A stretch of DNA of 64,000 nt from Bacteroidia bacterium (GTDB taxonomy: Bacteria; Bacteroidota; Bacteroidia; Flavobacteriales; Flavobacteriaceae), in assembly GCA_030427865.1 (NCBI GenBank), contig JAUICK010000001.1:186001-250000 (forward strand), read 5' to 3'. Below are positions 25,619 to 35,166 of the stretch, in pieces. The translations under genes were made by a program, and so were the position numbers. The notes under the pieces are model-generated. The model saw nothing but the letters and a program-made list of their open reading frames with translations. It did no database searches and had not been told where the DNA came from. Each line of letters starts with the position of its first letter. Within the stretch, counting starts at the first letter, position 1.

Positions 25619-28468
25619 ATGTCAGATCAAAAAAGACTTTTTTTAGTTGATGCTTATGCATTAATTTTTCGTGGATATTACGCTTTTATCAAAAACCCAA
25701 GAATCAATTCTAAAGGTTTAGACACCTCTGCTATTATGGGGTTTATGAACTCTCTTTTAGATGTAATTAAACGCGAAAGACCAGACCATTTAGCAGTTTG
25801 TTTTGATAAAGGTGGAAGTGTAGATAGAGTAGAAATGTTTGAAGCTTATAAAGCCAACAGAGATGAAACTCCAGAAGCCATAAAAATTGCAGTACCCTAT
25901 ATAGAAGAAATTTTAAAAGCCATGCATATACCAATAATGGTCAAAGAAGGGTATGAAGCAGATGATGTTATTGGAACACTTTCTAAACAAGCAGAAAAAG
26001 AAGGGTACAAAACTTTTATGGTAACACCCGATAAAGATTTTGCACAATTGGTTTCAGAAAATATTTTTATGTATAAGCCTCGTTTTGGAGGTGGTTACGA
26101 CATTTGGGGAGTTCCTGAAGTGCAAGAAAAATTTGGAGTAGAAACACCAGAACAAGTCATCGATTTTTTAGGAATGATGGGCGATTCTTCTGATAATATC
26201 CCGGGGTTGCCAGGAGTTGGCGAAAAAACCGCAAAGAAATTCTTAGCGCAATTTGGTTCTATGGAAGGTTTGTTGGCCAATACAGATGAGCTTAAAGGAA
26301 AAATGAAAGAAAAGGTAGAAGCGAACGCAGAATTAGGTTTACTTTCTAAAAAATTGGCAACTATAATGTTAGATGTTCCCGTAACTTTTGATGCTGATGA
26401 TTTTACATTAGATCAACCCAATAAAGAAAAAGTTACTGAGATTTTTAACGATTTAGAGTTTAGAAACCTACTTACCAATTTCTTAAAAACGTTTGCTGAT
26501 GAAAACACTGAAAAAGTAAACTCAGCAGAAAACTCTTCTGCTCAAGAATCAAAACCAACAACCAAAACTCAACAACCAAAAACTACAGAAGGTCAATTCG
26601 ATTTATTTGCTGCCCCAGGAAGTGGAAATATTTCTGCTGATGAAACAGCTTCTGGTTATAAAACCATTAAAAACACCAACCACTTTTATCAACATATAGA
26701 TTCTCCTCTATCGAGAAAGTTATTATTGAAAAAGTTAATGCAACAAACTTCGGTTTGTTTTGATACTGAAACTACTGGTTTAAAAGCTTTGGAAGTAGAA
26801 TTAATCGGAATTGCATTTTCTTACGAAGTTGGTAAAGGGTATTATGTTTCTTTTCCTGAAAATCAAGAAGAAACCAAAACTATTTTAGAAGAATTCAGAC
26901 CTTTTTTCGAATCTGATATTGAAAAAATTGGTCATAATTTAAAGTACGATATTAAAGTCTTATCTAATTACAATATGCCTGTAAAAGGTAAATTGTTCGA
27001 TACGATGATTGCGCATTATTTGATCAATCCAGATATGAGGCATAATATGGATGTGTTGGCAGAAACCTATCTAAATTATCAGCCTGTTTCAATTACAGAA
27101 TTAATTGGCAAAAAAGGGAAAAATCAGCTCTCAATGAGAGTGGTTCCTATTGCAGACCAAACTGAATATGCAGTAGAAGATGCAGACATTACGTTACAAC
27201 TAAAACAACATTTTACAGGAGAATTAGAAAGCGGTAACGTAACTAAATTATTTAATGATGTTGAGTTGCCTTTGGTTTCTGTCTTAACAGCTATGGAAAT
27301 TGAAGGAATAAATGTAAATACTGATTTCCTAAAAGAATTATCTGTTGCCTTAACTGATGACATCAACAGATTAGAAAAAGGAATTTACGAGCAAGCAGGT
27401 GAGGAGTTTAACATTGCATCACCCAAACAATTAGGAATTGTGTTGTTCGAAAATTTAAAATTGGTTGACAAACCAAAAAAGACAAAAACAGGGCAGTATA
27501 AAACAGGGGAAGAAATTTTATCTTACTTAGCCAAAGACCATCAAATTATTAGAGATATTTTAGAATATCGTCAGTATAAAAAATTACAAAGTACTTATGT
27601 TGATGCTTTACCGAATGAAATCAATCCAAAAACAGGAAGAATTCATACAGTTTATGCCCAAGCAGTTGCTGCAACAGGAAGACTGAGTTCTAACAATCCG
27701 AATTTACAAAACATTCCTATTAGAACAGAGCGTGGTCGTGAAGTTCGAAAAGCATTTATTCCAAGAGATAAAAATCACGTTTTATTAGCTGCGGATTATA
27801 GCCAAATTGAATTGCGAATTATTGCTGCATTGAGCGAAGAAGAAACAATGATAAATGCTTTTAAAAATGGTGAAGACATTCACGCTTCTACCGCTGCAAA
27901 AGTATTTAATGTCGATATCAATGATGTAACTCGCGAACAACGTAGCAATGCAAAAACGGTAAATTTCGGAATTATCTACGGAGTTTCTGCCTTTGGGTTG
28001 AGCAATCAAACCAACTTAAACAGAAGTGAAGCTAAAGCGTTGATTGATACGTATTATGAAACCTACCCAAAGCTAAAAGCCTATATGTCTGCGCAAGTAG
28101 ATTTTGCTCGCGAGCACGGATATGTGGAGACGATTTTACAAAGACGAAGGTATTTAAAAGACATCAACTCTAGAAATGCAATGGTAAGATCTGGTGCTGA
28201 GAGAAATGCTGTAAATGCGCCAATTCAAGGTTCTGCCGCAGACATTATAAAACTAGCAATGATTAACATTCATAACCGATTTGAAAAAGAAGGTTTTACT
28301 TCTAAAATGCTTTTACAAGTGCACGATGAATTGGTTTTTGATGCGCATAAAGATGAGTTAGAAACAATAAAACCTATTATACAATACGAAATGGAAAATG
28401 CGTTTAAAATGACTGTTCCTTTAGATGTAGAAATGGGAATTGGTGAAAATTGGCTGGAAGCACATTAA
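25619..28468 (+). CDS. polA: DNA polymerase I
   Basis: Replication and repair polymerase that removes RNA primers and fills gaps. The 949 residues give three domains. The 5'-nuclease comes first (FLVDAYALIFRGYYAF; DSSDNIPGLPGVGEKTAKKF), then a low-complexity linker near residues 300-345. A 3'-5' exonuclease follows with its catalytic motif DTETTG near 382, so proofreading is probably active, then the family A polymerase. The polymerase shows motif A DYSQIELR (about 726), motif B RSNAKTVNFGIIYG and motif C VHDELVFD (about 902). The Sua5/TsaC gene follows 37 bp after the stop. Confidence 0.98.
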   Translation: MSDQKRLFLVDAYALIFRGYYAFIKNPRINSKGLDTSAIMGFMNSLLDVIKRERPDHLAVCFDKGGSVDRVEMFEAYKANRDETPEAIKIAVPYIEEILKAMHIPIMVKEGYEADDVIGTLSKQAEKEGYKTFMVTPDKDFAQLVSENIFMYKPRFGGGYDIWGVPEVQEKFGVETPEQVIDFLGMMGDSSDNIPGLPGVGEKTAKKFLAQFGSMEGLLANTDELKGKMKEKVEANAELGLLSKKLATIMLDVPVTFDADDFTLDQPNKEKVTEIFNDLEFRNLLTNFLKTFADENTEKVNSAENSSAQESKPTTKTQQPKTTEGQFDLFAAPGSGNISADETASGYKTIKNTNHFYQHIDSPLSRKLLLKKLMQQTSVCFDTETTGLKALEVELIGIAFSYEVGKGYYVSFPENQEETKTILEEFRPFFESDIEKIGHNLKYDIKVLSNYNMPVKGKLFDTMIAHYLINPDMRHNMDVLAETYLNYQPVSITELIGKKGKNQLSMRVVPIADQTEYAVEDADITLQLKQHFTGELESGNVTKLFNDVELPLVSVLTAMEIEGINVNTDFLKELSVALTDDINRLEKGIYEQAGEEFNIASPKQLGIVLFENLKLVDKPKKTKTGQYKTGEEILSYLAKDHQIIRDILEYRQYKKLQSTYVDALPNEINPKTGRIHTVYAQAVAATGRLSSNNPNLQNIPIRTERGREVRKAFIPRDKNHVLLAADYSQIELRIIAALSEEETMINAFKNGEDIHASTAAKVFNVDINDVTREQRSNAKTVNFGIIYGVSAFGLSNQTNLNRSEAKALIDTYYETYPKLKAYMSAQVDFAREHGYVETILQRRRYLKDINSRNAMVRSGAERNAVNAPIQGSAADIIKLAMINIHNRFEKEGFTSKMLLQVHDELVFDAHKDELETIKPIIQYEMENAFKMTVPLDVEMGIGENWLEAH

Positions 28469-28505
28469 AAACTCAATTTTATCCTTAATTTTGCAACCGC
28501 AAATT

Positions 28506-29465
28506 ATGAGTATTATTTCTAAAGACATACAAAAAGCGGTTCAATTATTAACTGATGAACAATTGGTAGCTATTCCCACTGAAACTGTATATGGTTTGGC
28601 AGGTAATATTTTTAGCGAAAAAGCGATAAAAAGTATTTTTTCAACTAAAAAAAGACCTTTTTTTAATCCGTTAATTGTACATATTCCTTCAGTAGCTATT
28701 TTAGATGATATTGTAACGCATATTCCCCAAAAAGCAAAATTGTTAGCCAATGCTTTTTGGCCAGGTTCTATGACATTGGTTTTAAAAAAAAGTTCTAAAA
28801 TTCCTGATTTAATTACTGCAGGAAAAGATACAGTCGCAGTTCGTGTTCCAAATCATCCAACTACATTAGCATTGTTATCTAATTTAGATTTCCCTTTGGC
28901 TGCACCAAGTGCAAATCCTTTTGGAAGCATTAGTCCTACCAAAGCAAAACACGTAGAAGGGTATTTTAAAAACGCTATAAAAATGGTTTTAGATGGAGGT
29001 TCTTGTACAAACGGAATTGAATCTACCATTATTGGTTTTGAAAACGACGAACCAATTATTTACAGGTTGGGTGCTCTGTCTTTAGAAGACATAGAGGCTG
29101 TTGTAGGAAAGGTCTCTGTCAAAAACAAAAAAGAAGACAAACCTGATGCTCCAGGAATGTTAGCAAGACATTATGCACCAAAAACACGCACTTTTTTGGT
29201 GAACGATGTTGCTTTAGAAGTACAAAATCATCCGAATAAAAAAATTGGTGTACTTGTTTTTCATCAATCTTTACAAGACGCTGCTTTAACAGAAATTGTA
29301 TTATCTAAAAAAGGTTCAATGCAAGAAGCAGCTTCAAATTTATATGCATCTATGCATGAATTAGATCATCAAAATTTAGACGTAATTATTGCAGAACGTT
29401 TTCCTGAAGAAGGATTAGGAAAATCGATTAACGACCGTTTGCAACGCGCTACTTTTTCTTCATAA
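28506..29465 (+). CDS. L-threonylcarbamoyladenylate synthase (Sua5/TsaC family)
   Basis: Makes threonylcarbamoyl-AMP from threonine, bicarbonate and ATP for the t6A modification of ANN-decoding tRNAs. The ORF track extends upstream into polA; the ATG at 28506 (MSIISKDIQKAV) is chosen because it follows the polA stop and matches the family start. The YrdC domain covers residues 1-200: AIPTETVYGLAGNIF, KKRPFFNPLIVHI, FWPGSMTLVLKK, VAVRVPNHP and the SANPFGSISPT loop. A linker with APGMLARHYAPKT and a C-terminal Sua5 domain follow, giving 319 residues, typical of the long Sua5 form rather than the short TsaC. Confidence 0.93.
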   Translation: MSIISKDIQKAVQLLTDEQLVAIPTETVYGLAGNIFSEKAIKSIFSTKKRPFFNPLIVHIPSVAILDDIVTHIPQKAKLLANAFWPGSMTLVLKKSSKIPDLITAGKDTVAVRVPNHPTTLALLSNLDFPLAAPSANPFGSISPTKAKHVEGYFKNAIKMVLDGGSCTNGIESTIIGFENDEPIIYRLGALSLEDIEAVVGKVSVKNKKEDKPDAPGMLARHYAPKTRTFLVNDVALEVQNHPNKKIGVLVFHQSLQDAALTEIVLSKKGSMQEAASNLYASMHELDHQNLDVIIAERFPEEGLGKSINDRLQRATFSS

Positions 29466-29507
29466 AAAAACAGGAAAACAAATCTCTCTTAAGATTTAGT
29501 TCTCCTG
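29464..29507 (-). terminator. Terminator between tsaC/sua5 and the DUF1842-like gene
   Basis: An imperfect stem of about 15 bp (CAGGAGAACTAAATCT with AGATTTGTTTTCCTG on the minus strand) is followed directly by seven T. It lies 47 bp after the minus-strand stop; a weaker T-run on the other side may serve the plus-strand gene too. Confidence 0.7.
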
Positions 29508-29553
29508 AATTTGCCCCTTTTTTTAATTTATAACTTCTAAATTTGGTTAGATA

Positions 29554-29967
29554 TTAGTTATCAGATTTTACAGGAACATCCTCTACATCATTGTTTCCGT
29601 AAGAAAAACCTCCTTGTCCATTCCAATTATTATCTATTGCCATATGCGCTGTAAACTTTGATAAATAAGAACCAATTGCTGGTGGTGGAACTGATACCAA
29701 ATATTCACCTTCTAAACTCACTACTTTGGTTACTTTTCCATAACCTGTAGCTCTAATCTGCCCTTTTACATTGCTTACTACAACATTGCTTTCTGGGCCT
29801 GCTATGGCTTGCGTAATTTCTACTGTTCCAGAAACACTATTTGTTGATGGTACCACAACTAAAGAAAAATGTGCTACTGGTGCTCCTGGCATTCCTATAT
29901 TTCCTATGGTTCCTTTTGTTAAATATGCTTCTGCTATTGATTTCGGTTTTACTGCTGTATTTTCCAT
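29554..29967 (-). CDS. Small soluble protein, DUF1842-like
   Basis: 137 residues without signal peptide or membrane segment. The central part (PGAPVAHFSLVVVPSTNSVSG, TVEITQAIAGPESNV, KGQIRATGYGKVTKVVSLEGEY) is a run of beta strands that resembles, from memory, the DUF1842 family, whose function is unknown. The C-terminal tail FSYGNNDVEDVPVKSDN is acidic and probably disordered. It is a single-gene unit with its own terminator, convergent with the Sua5 gene and divergent from the pseudouridine synthase. Composition is less lysine-rich than its neighbours. Confidence 0.6.
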   Translation of the reverse strand: MENTAVKPKSIAEAYLTKGTIGNIGMPGAPVAHFSLVVVPSTNSVSGTVEITQAIAGPESNVVVSNVKGQIRATGYGKVTKVVSLEGEYLVSVPPPAIGSYLSKFTAHMAIDNNWNGQGGFSYGNNDVEDVPVKSDN

Positions 29968-30181
29968 TTTATTACATTATAATTTTACCCTACTCTGTTT
30001 TAGGTTTTTCGGATTCACCTCTTATAATTATAATTTCGATCGTTTAATTAAAATCACATTACAAACCTAAACAAATAAACACTTCGTTTTCATAGTGTTA
30101 ACACCTGATTTCTTAAACCAGTAATAATATTTAAGTAAAAACAATTGTTTCTTTATCCTTTTTAATCAAAGCCTTTACAGC

Positions 30182-30189
30182 TATATTTG
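30182..30189 (+). promoter_or_regulatory. Putative -7 element before the RluA-type gene
   Basis: TATATTTG fits TAnnTTTG and ends 26 bp before the TTG at 30216. It supports that TTG as the real start, since no ATG exists before codon 65 and an in-frame TAG lies at 30210. Confidence 0.4.
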
Positions 30190-30215
30190 CGAATCAGAAA
30201 ACAACTTTTTAGAAA

Positions 30216-31892
30216 TTGAATCTTAGTCATTTTATTAATTTTAAAAGTTCTACAAGTAAAATTAAACTTCCAAAAAAGTTTACATTTCCTTTTTATTATA
30301 CCCCTCATCCTTTGGCTAAAATTGCCTCAAAAGAATTACAAGAATATTTAGAAACTCAAAACGATTTTATTCACAATTTTGGACTTTCAAAAAATTCTGA
30401 TGAAATGGCAATTGGAAAAATGTTTGGTGTTTTAGTAGTAAAAAACCAAAAAAATGAACTTGGATATTTAGTCGCTTTTTCTGGAAAACTTGCAGACAAT
30501 AGTCTTCCTAAAAAATTTGTTCCTCCTGTTTTTAATATTAGAGAAAAAGGGAGTTTTTTTCTAAAAACTGAAGAAGAAATAAGTAAAATTAATAGGCAAT
30601 TAGCAGTTTTAACCTCTAATAAAGAATATATTTCTTTAAAAAAATCTTTACAGAAACTGCTTAAAGATGTAGAACAAGATTTAGCTTTGGTAAGAAAAAA
30701 ATTAAAACGTTATAAGAAAGAACGAAAACTAAAAAAAGAAATTAATAAACCTCTACTTAGTAAAGAAGCCTATAAATTGCTGTGTAAAAAGTTAGAACAA
30801 GAAAGTTTTAACAATCAGTTTTATATTAAAGAACTTCAAGAATATTACGAAGACAAAATTGCAAAAAAGAAAAAAGAATTTAATGTTTTTGAAGATGAAA
30901 TTGTAAGACTAAAAAAATTACGAAAAGAAAAATCGAATGCGCTACAACACTATATTTTTACAAACTACACCTTTTTAAATCAACAAAAAAAAAGGAACAG
31001 TTTATTGTCTATTTTTAAAGAATTAAATGAATTTCCGCCAGCAGGTTCAGGAGAATGTGCTGCTCCAAAATTATTACACTATGCTTTTGCAAATGATTTA
31101 CAACCAATTTGTATGGCAGAATTTTGGTGGGGCATTTCACCAAATTCTGAAGTAAGAAAGCACAAGCATTTTTACCCAGCATGCCAAAGTAGATGTAAAC
31201 CTATTTTAAAACATATGCTCGATGGAATTTCTGTTGATGAAAATGTTTTATTAGAAAACTTATCAGAAACCAAAGAAATTAAAATAATTTATGAAGATGA
31301 TGATATATTAGTTATTGATAAACCTCATGATTTTTTAACAGTTTCTGGTAAGAATATTAAAGATTCTGTTTACATTAGAATTAAAGAAAAATACCCAAAC
31401 GCTACTGGCCCTCTAATTGTACATCGTTTAGACATGTCTACTTCTGGAATTCTTTTAATTGCTAAAACCAAAGAAGCTAACAAAATTTTACAAAGTCAGT
31501 TTATTAAAAGAACAATAAAAAAACGTTATGTTGCAATTTTAGACGGAGTTATTTATGAAGATTCCGGAAAAATAGAACTTCCATTACGAGTAGATTTAGA
31601 TGACAGACCAAGGCAATTGGTTTGTTTTGAACATGGTAAACAAGCAAAAACTCTTTGGAAAGTTATAGAAAGAAAAGACAACAAAACAAGAGTACATTTT
31701 TACCCAATTACTGGCAGAACACATCAATTAAGAGTTCATGCAGCACATCAAAACGGATTAAATATGGCTATTTTGGGTGATGATTTGTATGGAAAAAAAG
31801 CTGACAGATTACATTTACATGCAGAATTTATTGAGTTTCTACATCCATCAACAAGTAAAAAAATGAGTTTTACTGTTACTGCCGATTTTTAA
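30216..31892 (+). CDS. RluA-family RNA pseudouridine synthase with long N-terminal coiled-coil extension
   Basis: Isomerises uridine to pseudouridine in rRNA or tRNA. The catalytic domain is C-terminal, about residues 350-555: DDDILVIDKPHDFLTV, the catalytic Asp motif IVHRLDMSTSGILLIAKT and GRTHQLRVHAAH. The first 250 residues are an unusual extension: a folded head, then a lysine/glutamate-rich coiled coil (residues about 110-250). The segment PPAGSGECAAPKLLHYAF with AFWWG and CQSRCKPIL follows, which is typical of the long Bacteroidetes RluA class. Translation probably starts at TTG 30216. Target nucleotides cannot be told from sequence. Its end overlaps the convergent beta-barrel gene by 4 bp. 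Confidence 0.88.
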   Translation: MNLSHFINFKSSTSKIKLPKKFTFPFYYTPHPLAKIASKELQEYLETQNDFIHNFGLSKNSDEMAIGKMFGVLVVKNQKNELGYLVAFSGKLADNSLPKKFVPPVFNIREKGSFFLKTEEEISKINRQLAVLTSNKEYISLKKSLQKLLKDVEQDLALVRKKLKRYKKERKLKKEINKPLLSKEAYKLLCKKLEQESFNNQFYIKELQEYYEDKIAKKKKEFNVFEDEIVRLKKLRKEKSNALQHYIFTNYTFLNQQKKRNSLLSIFKELNEFPPAGSGECAAPKLLHYAFANDLQPICMAEFWWGISPNSEVRKHKHFYPACQSRCKPILKHMLDGISVDENVLLENLSETKEIKIIYEDDDILVIDKPHDFLTVSGKNIKDSVYIRIKEKYPNATGPLIVHRLDMSTSGILLIAKTKEANKILQSQFIKRTIKKRYVAILDGVIYEDSGKIELPLRVDLDDRPRQLVCFEHGKQAKTLWKVIERKDNKTRVHFYPITGRTHQLRVHAAHQNGLNMAILGDDLYGKKADRLHLHAEFIEFLHPSTSKKMSFTVTADF

Positions 31893-32422
31893 AAAAAAGT
31901 AAAGCCAATTCCTAGAGAAACACTATCTAATCTGTTGTTATTAAACCCTAAAATTCCTTTTCTGTGAAAATCTAATTTAATAAGTGTATTCCATCTACTG
32001 GAGCCAGTAATTTGAGTTCCAATTCCAAATCCGTAATAATTTCCGTCAGGATATTTAGAAGAAGGCCTCCACATTTTTCCATAATTAGCTTCTATAAAAA
32101 AAGTATCTCCCTCATTCTCAGAAATATTAAATTTTAAAGTTCCATAAGTAGGAAATGCGCTAATAGAAGTAAAATGCCAATGATGATCAAAACCCGCATT
32201 AAAACTAATTGCAACTCTTTTTTTAAACTCGTAGCCAAAACCTACACGTATAAAAACGGCAGCAGGTACAAAGAAAGGTTCATCATCTCCAAAACCTTCA
32301 TCGTATTCATTTCTACCTAAAGTAAAGTTTAAAGACCCTGTAAAAAAAGGTTCACTATTTTTTTCTTGAGATGATGTTTGTAGTCCACAAAAAATTACAA
32401 ATAGTAATAGTAGTTTTTTCAT
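31889..32422 (-). CDS. Putative outer-membrane beta-barrel protein
   Basis: A 177-residue protein with a signal peptide (MKKLLLLFVIFCGLQTSSQ) and alternating polar/aromatic strands (FFTGSLNFTLGRN, AVFIRVGFGYEFKKRVAISFNAGF, FFIEANYGKMW, YYGFGIGTQITG) ending in VSLGIGFTFF. The terminal Phe fits the outer-membrane assembly signal. Size suggests an eight-stranded barrel. I recognise no specific function. It lies 34 bp downstream of truB on the same strand and may be the last gene of the ftsX-uppP-truB transcript. Confidence 0.7.
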   Translation of the reverse strand: MKKLLLLFVIFCGLQTSSQEKNSEPFFTGSLNFTLGRNEYDEGFGDDEPFFVPAAVFIRVGFGYEFKKRVAISFNAGFDHHWHFTSISAFPTYGTLKFNISENEGDTFFIEANYGKMWRPSSKYPDGNYYGFGIGTQITGSSRWNTLIKLDFHRKGILGFNNNRLDSVSLGIGFTFF

Positions 32423-32456
32423 GTTTTAGTTTAGGTTTCAACAATCGAAACAAAAA

Positions 32457-33149
32457 CTATTCCACTTCTAATTTTTTAATAAAATTTTCTACAGAAACTG
32501 CTTTTTCTACCGAAAAATCACCAATTTTAGTTCTTCTTAAGGCAGATAAATGTGCTCCAGAGTTAAGTGCTAAACCAAAATCGTAGGCTAAAGAACGAAT
32601 GTAAGTGCCTTTGCTACAAACAACTCTAAACGCTACTTCTAACAAGTTTATTTTAGTAATTTCAAATTCAGAAACAACAACTTTTCTATCTTTAATTTCT
32701 GTTGTTTCTCCTTTTCTTGCTAATTCATACAAGCGTTTTCCATCTTTTTTAATTGCTGAAAAAATTGGTGGTTTTTGTTGTATTTCTCCTATAAATTTTT
32801 TTGCTGTTTGATGAAGTAAATCATCTGTGATGTGCTCTACAGGATACGTATTATTAATTTCTGTTTCTAAATCGTAACTTGGTGTAGTTGCCCCAATTGT
32901 AAAAACACCTGTATATTCTTTTATTTGCCCCTGATAGGTGTTTATTTCTTTGGTTTGTTTGCCTGTACAAATAATTAATAAACCTGTTGCTAATGGGTCT
33001 AAAGTGCCAGCATGACCAACTTTAATTTTTTTGATATTAAAATGTTTTTTGATATGCCAACGCAATTTATTTACAACCTGAAAAGAAGTCCAATTTAGAG
33101 GTTTATCAATCAATAAAACTTGTCCAGCTTTAAAATCTTCTTCGGTCAT
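32457..33149 (-). CDS. truB: tRNA pseudouridine-55 synthase
   Basis: Forms pseudouridine 55 in the T-loop of all elongator tRNAs. The 230 residues match the shorter TruB form, with the core domain and only a small C-terminal part. LLIDKPLNWTSFQVVNKLR is at the N-terminus; the catalytic Asp lies in VGHAGTLDPLATGLLIICTGKQTK near residue 50. QKPPIFSAIKKDGKRLYELARKG and CSKGTYIRSLAYDFG are further signatures. The gene starts 22 bp after the uppP stop. This ftsX-DUF3098-uppP-truB order is a stable Bacteroidetes cluster. Confidence 0.97.
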   Translation of the reverse strand: MTEEDFKAGQVLLIDKPLNWTSFQVVNKLRWHIKKHFNIKKIKVGHAGTLDPLATGLLIICTGKQTKEINTYQGQIKEYTGVFTIGATTPSYDLETEINNTYPVEHITDDLLHQTAKKFIGEIQQKPPIFSAIKKDGKRLYELARKGETTEIKDRKVVVSEFEITKINLLEVAFRVVCSKGTYIRSLAYDFGLALNSGAHLSALRRTKIGDFSVEKAVSVENFIKKLEVE

Positions 33150-33171
33150 TTATGCTAAATTTATTAAAGTT

Positions 33172-33966
33172 TTAATTAAAAAGAGCATACCCAATTGCAA
33201 TTAATCCTACAATTGCACAGTATAATGAGAAATAAGATAATTTGCTTTTCTTTACCAAAGCTATCATCCATTTACATGCTAATAATCCTGCTAAAAACGC
33301 TGCGACAAAGCCAGCAGAGATAGGAATAATTTCTGATGATTGAAAGTTAATATCGCCGCTTAATAAATCTTTCCCGATTTTTCCAAAAATAAGTGGAACC
33401 ACCATTAAAAATGAAAATTTAGCAGCTCTTGTTCTATCTATTCCTAATAAAACAGAAGTAGAAATTGTTGCTCCAGAGCGAGAAATTCCTGGCAACATTG
33501 CTATTGCCTGAGAAATTCCGATAAGTATAGCATTAGAAAAAGAAACTTCTTTATTTGTATTTTTTGCTTTATCTGCCAGTAACAATAAAAGTGCAGTTAC
33601 CAATAACATAACTCCTACCAATAAAATTTTACCTCCAAAAAAAGATTCTAATTGTTCTTCAAAAAGTAATCCCACAAAAACTGCAGGAATCATAGATAAA
33701 ACAATTTTTAGCGAAAATTTAAATTCATCATTCCATTTAAACTGAAACAATCCTTTCATAATTTCTATAACTTCTTTTCTAAAAATAACTAAAGTACTTA
33801 ACGCAGTAGCAAAATGTAGAACAACTGTAAATGTTAAACTTTCTTCTGGTACAGAAGTATCTCCTAAAATTGCCTTTGCTAACTCTAAATGTCCGCTTGA
33901 AGAAACTGGTAAAAATTCGGTTAATCCTTGAATAATACCTAATACAATGGCCTCTAAAATATCCAT
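33172..33966 (-). CDS. uppP: Undecaprenyl-diphosphatase (BacA type)
   Basis: Integral membrane enzyme recycling undecaprenyl diphosphate to the monophosphate lipid carrier for peptidoglycan and other cell-surface polymers; high activity gives bacitracin resistance. The 264 residues form several membrane spans with both conserved loops: IIQGLTEFLPVSSSGHLELA near residue 12 and AMLPGISRSGATISTSVLLG near 155. It starts 1 bp after the DUF3098 gene, implying translational coupling, and is followed by truB. Confidence 0.97.
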   Translation of the reverse strand: MDILEAIVLGIIQGLTEFLPVSSSGHLELAKAILGDTSVPEESLTFTVVLHFATALSTLVIFRKEVIEIMKGLFQFKWNDEFKFSLKIVLSMIPAVFVGLLFEEQLESFFGGKILLVGVMLLVTALLLLLADKAKNTNKEVSFSNAILIGISQAIAMLPGISRSGATISTSVLLGIDRTRAAKFSFLMVVPLIFGKIGKDLLSGDINFQSSEIIPISAGFVAAFLAGLLACKWMIALVKKSKLSYFSLYCAIVGLIAIGYALFN

Positions 33967-33967
33967 A

Positions 33968-34210
33968 TTATTTTTTTGGGTTTAAAAGAATAGCATAAAT
34001 TTCTACTGCTAAACCAATAATTACAAGCGTTGGTGCTAATCGAATTCTTTGCCAATTATATATTTCTTCGTTAAAAACTTCTGGGTTTTCGCTTCCGCCT
34101 CCTGCCATTAAAATAAAGCCTAAAGCAATAATAATTAGACCGATAATCATTACTATATAGTTTTTTTTAGCAAAAAGAAATTCTGGTTGTTGTATATTTT
34201 CTTTACCCAT
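33968..34210 (-). CDS. DUF3098 small membrane protein
   Basis: 80 residues with two transmembrane segments (IVMIIGLIIIALGFILMAGG and LAPTLVIIGLAVEIYAILL) joined by a short polar loop (NPEVFNEEIYNWQRIR). The FAKKNY lead-in and this two-span layout match DUF3098, a family found in Bacteroidetes between ftsX and uppP. Function is unknown; position suggests a role with the divisome or lipid-carrier recycling. It sits 5 bp after ftsX and 1 bp before uppP. Confidence 0.9.
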   Translation of the reverse strand: MGKENIQQPEFLFAKKNYIVMIIGLIIIALGFILMAGGGSENPEVFNEEIYNWQRIRLAPTLVIIGLAVEIYAILLNPKK

Positions 34211-34215
34211 ATTTA

Positions 34216-35094
34216 TTAATAATAAAGTTCGTCTGTTTGTAAATTTAAAAAACGTTGTGTTGCAAAATAAGTACTAATCCATGTAATTATAAATGACGAA
34301 ATTAATACTCCTAAAATTAAATACGCTAAGGTTAAATAGTCTTTTAAAATATCTAAAGAAGGGATGTATTTATCAACATAAAATATAATAACACTTAAGC
34401 CAATGATTGCTAAGGTAGCTCCAATTAGTCCTAATTTAATACTTTGCCAAATAAAAGGTTTTCGAATAAAACTTTTTGTAGCGCCAACCATTTGCATCGT
34501 TTTTATATTAAACCTTTTAGAATAAATAGAAAGCCTTATAGAACTGTTAATTAACACAATTGCTACCAAGCCAAAAAAACCACTAACCACCAACAACCAA
34601 AAGCTTATTCTTTTAATATTTTTTGTGAGTAAGTTAATTAAAGGTTTGTCGTAAGAAACATCTGCAACAAATGCATTTTTAAGAAATTGCCTTTCTAAAT
34701 CTTTCGTTTTTTGAGGCGTTACATAGGCTGCTTTTAAATAAATATCTATGGCGTTTTTTAACGGATTTTTTCCTAAAAACTGTAAAAAATCTTCTCCTAT
34801 TTCTTTACTATATTCTTTTGCTGCTCTTTCTTTGCTTATGTAAATTACCTTTTTTGCATAAGCTTCTTTTTTTAAGGATTCTTTGAATGAAAAAATTTTT
34901 TCATTAGAAACATCATCTTTTAAAAATAAAGTAATTGCTACTTTTTCTTTAACATGATTTGCAACTTTGGTTGATTTTAATAAAATTAAGCCTAAAATTC
35001 CAACCATAAAAAGCACCAAAGCAATGCTAATTACCACAGAAAAGTAAGAAGATTGCAAGCGTCTTTTTTGATAAGAATCAAACGATTTAGACAT
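34216..35094 (-). CDS. ftsX: Cell division protein FtsX
   Basis: Membrane partner of the ATPase FtsE. The complex controls peptidoglycan hydrolases, often through EnvC-type activators, at the division septum. The 292-residue protein has one N-terminal span (SVVISIALVLFMVGILGLILL), a periplasmic domain of about 120 residues and a C-terminal three-span FtsX/MacB-type permease region (FWLLVVSGFFGLVAIVLINSSIRLSIYSKRFNIKTMQMVGA). ftsE is not adjacent in this window. An EnvC-like protein is encoded at 57.1 kb, a plausible partner. Confidence 0.93.
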   Translation of the reverse strand: MSKSFDSYQKRRLQSSYFSVVISIALVLFMVGILGLILLKSTKVANHVKEKVAITLFLKDDVSNEKIFSFKESLKKEAYAKKVIYISKERAAKEYSKEIGEDFLQFLGKNPLKNAIDIYLKAAYVTPQKTKDLERQFLKNAFVADVSYDKPLINLLTKNIKRISFWLLVVSGFFGLVAIVLINSSIRLSIYSKRFNIKTMQMVGATKSFIRKPFIWQSIKLGLIGATLAIIGLSVIIFYVDKYIPSLDILKDYLTLAYLILGVLISSFIITWISTYFATQRFLNLQTDELYY

Positions 35095-35166
35095 AAATTA
35101 AAAAACTTTATGGGTTGCAAGATAATAATTAGTATGCAGTTATAGTAACAGTTAATGGTATTTTAA

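Noticed and set aside
29554-29967. Phage or contractile-system tail protein
   Set aside because: The small beta-rich protein has no neighbouring phage or secretion genes, so I found no support for this.
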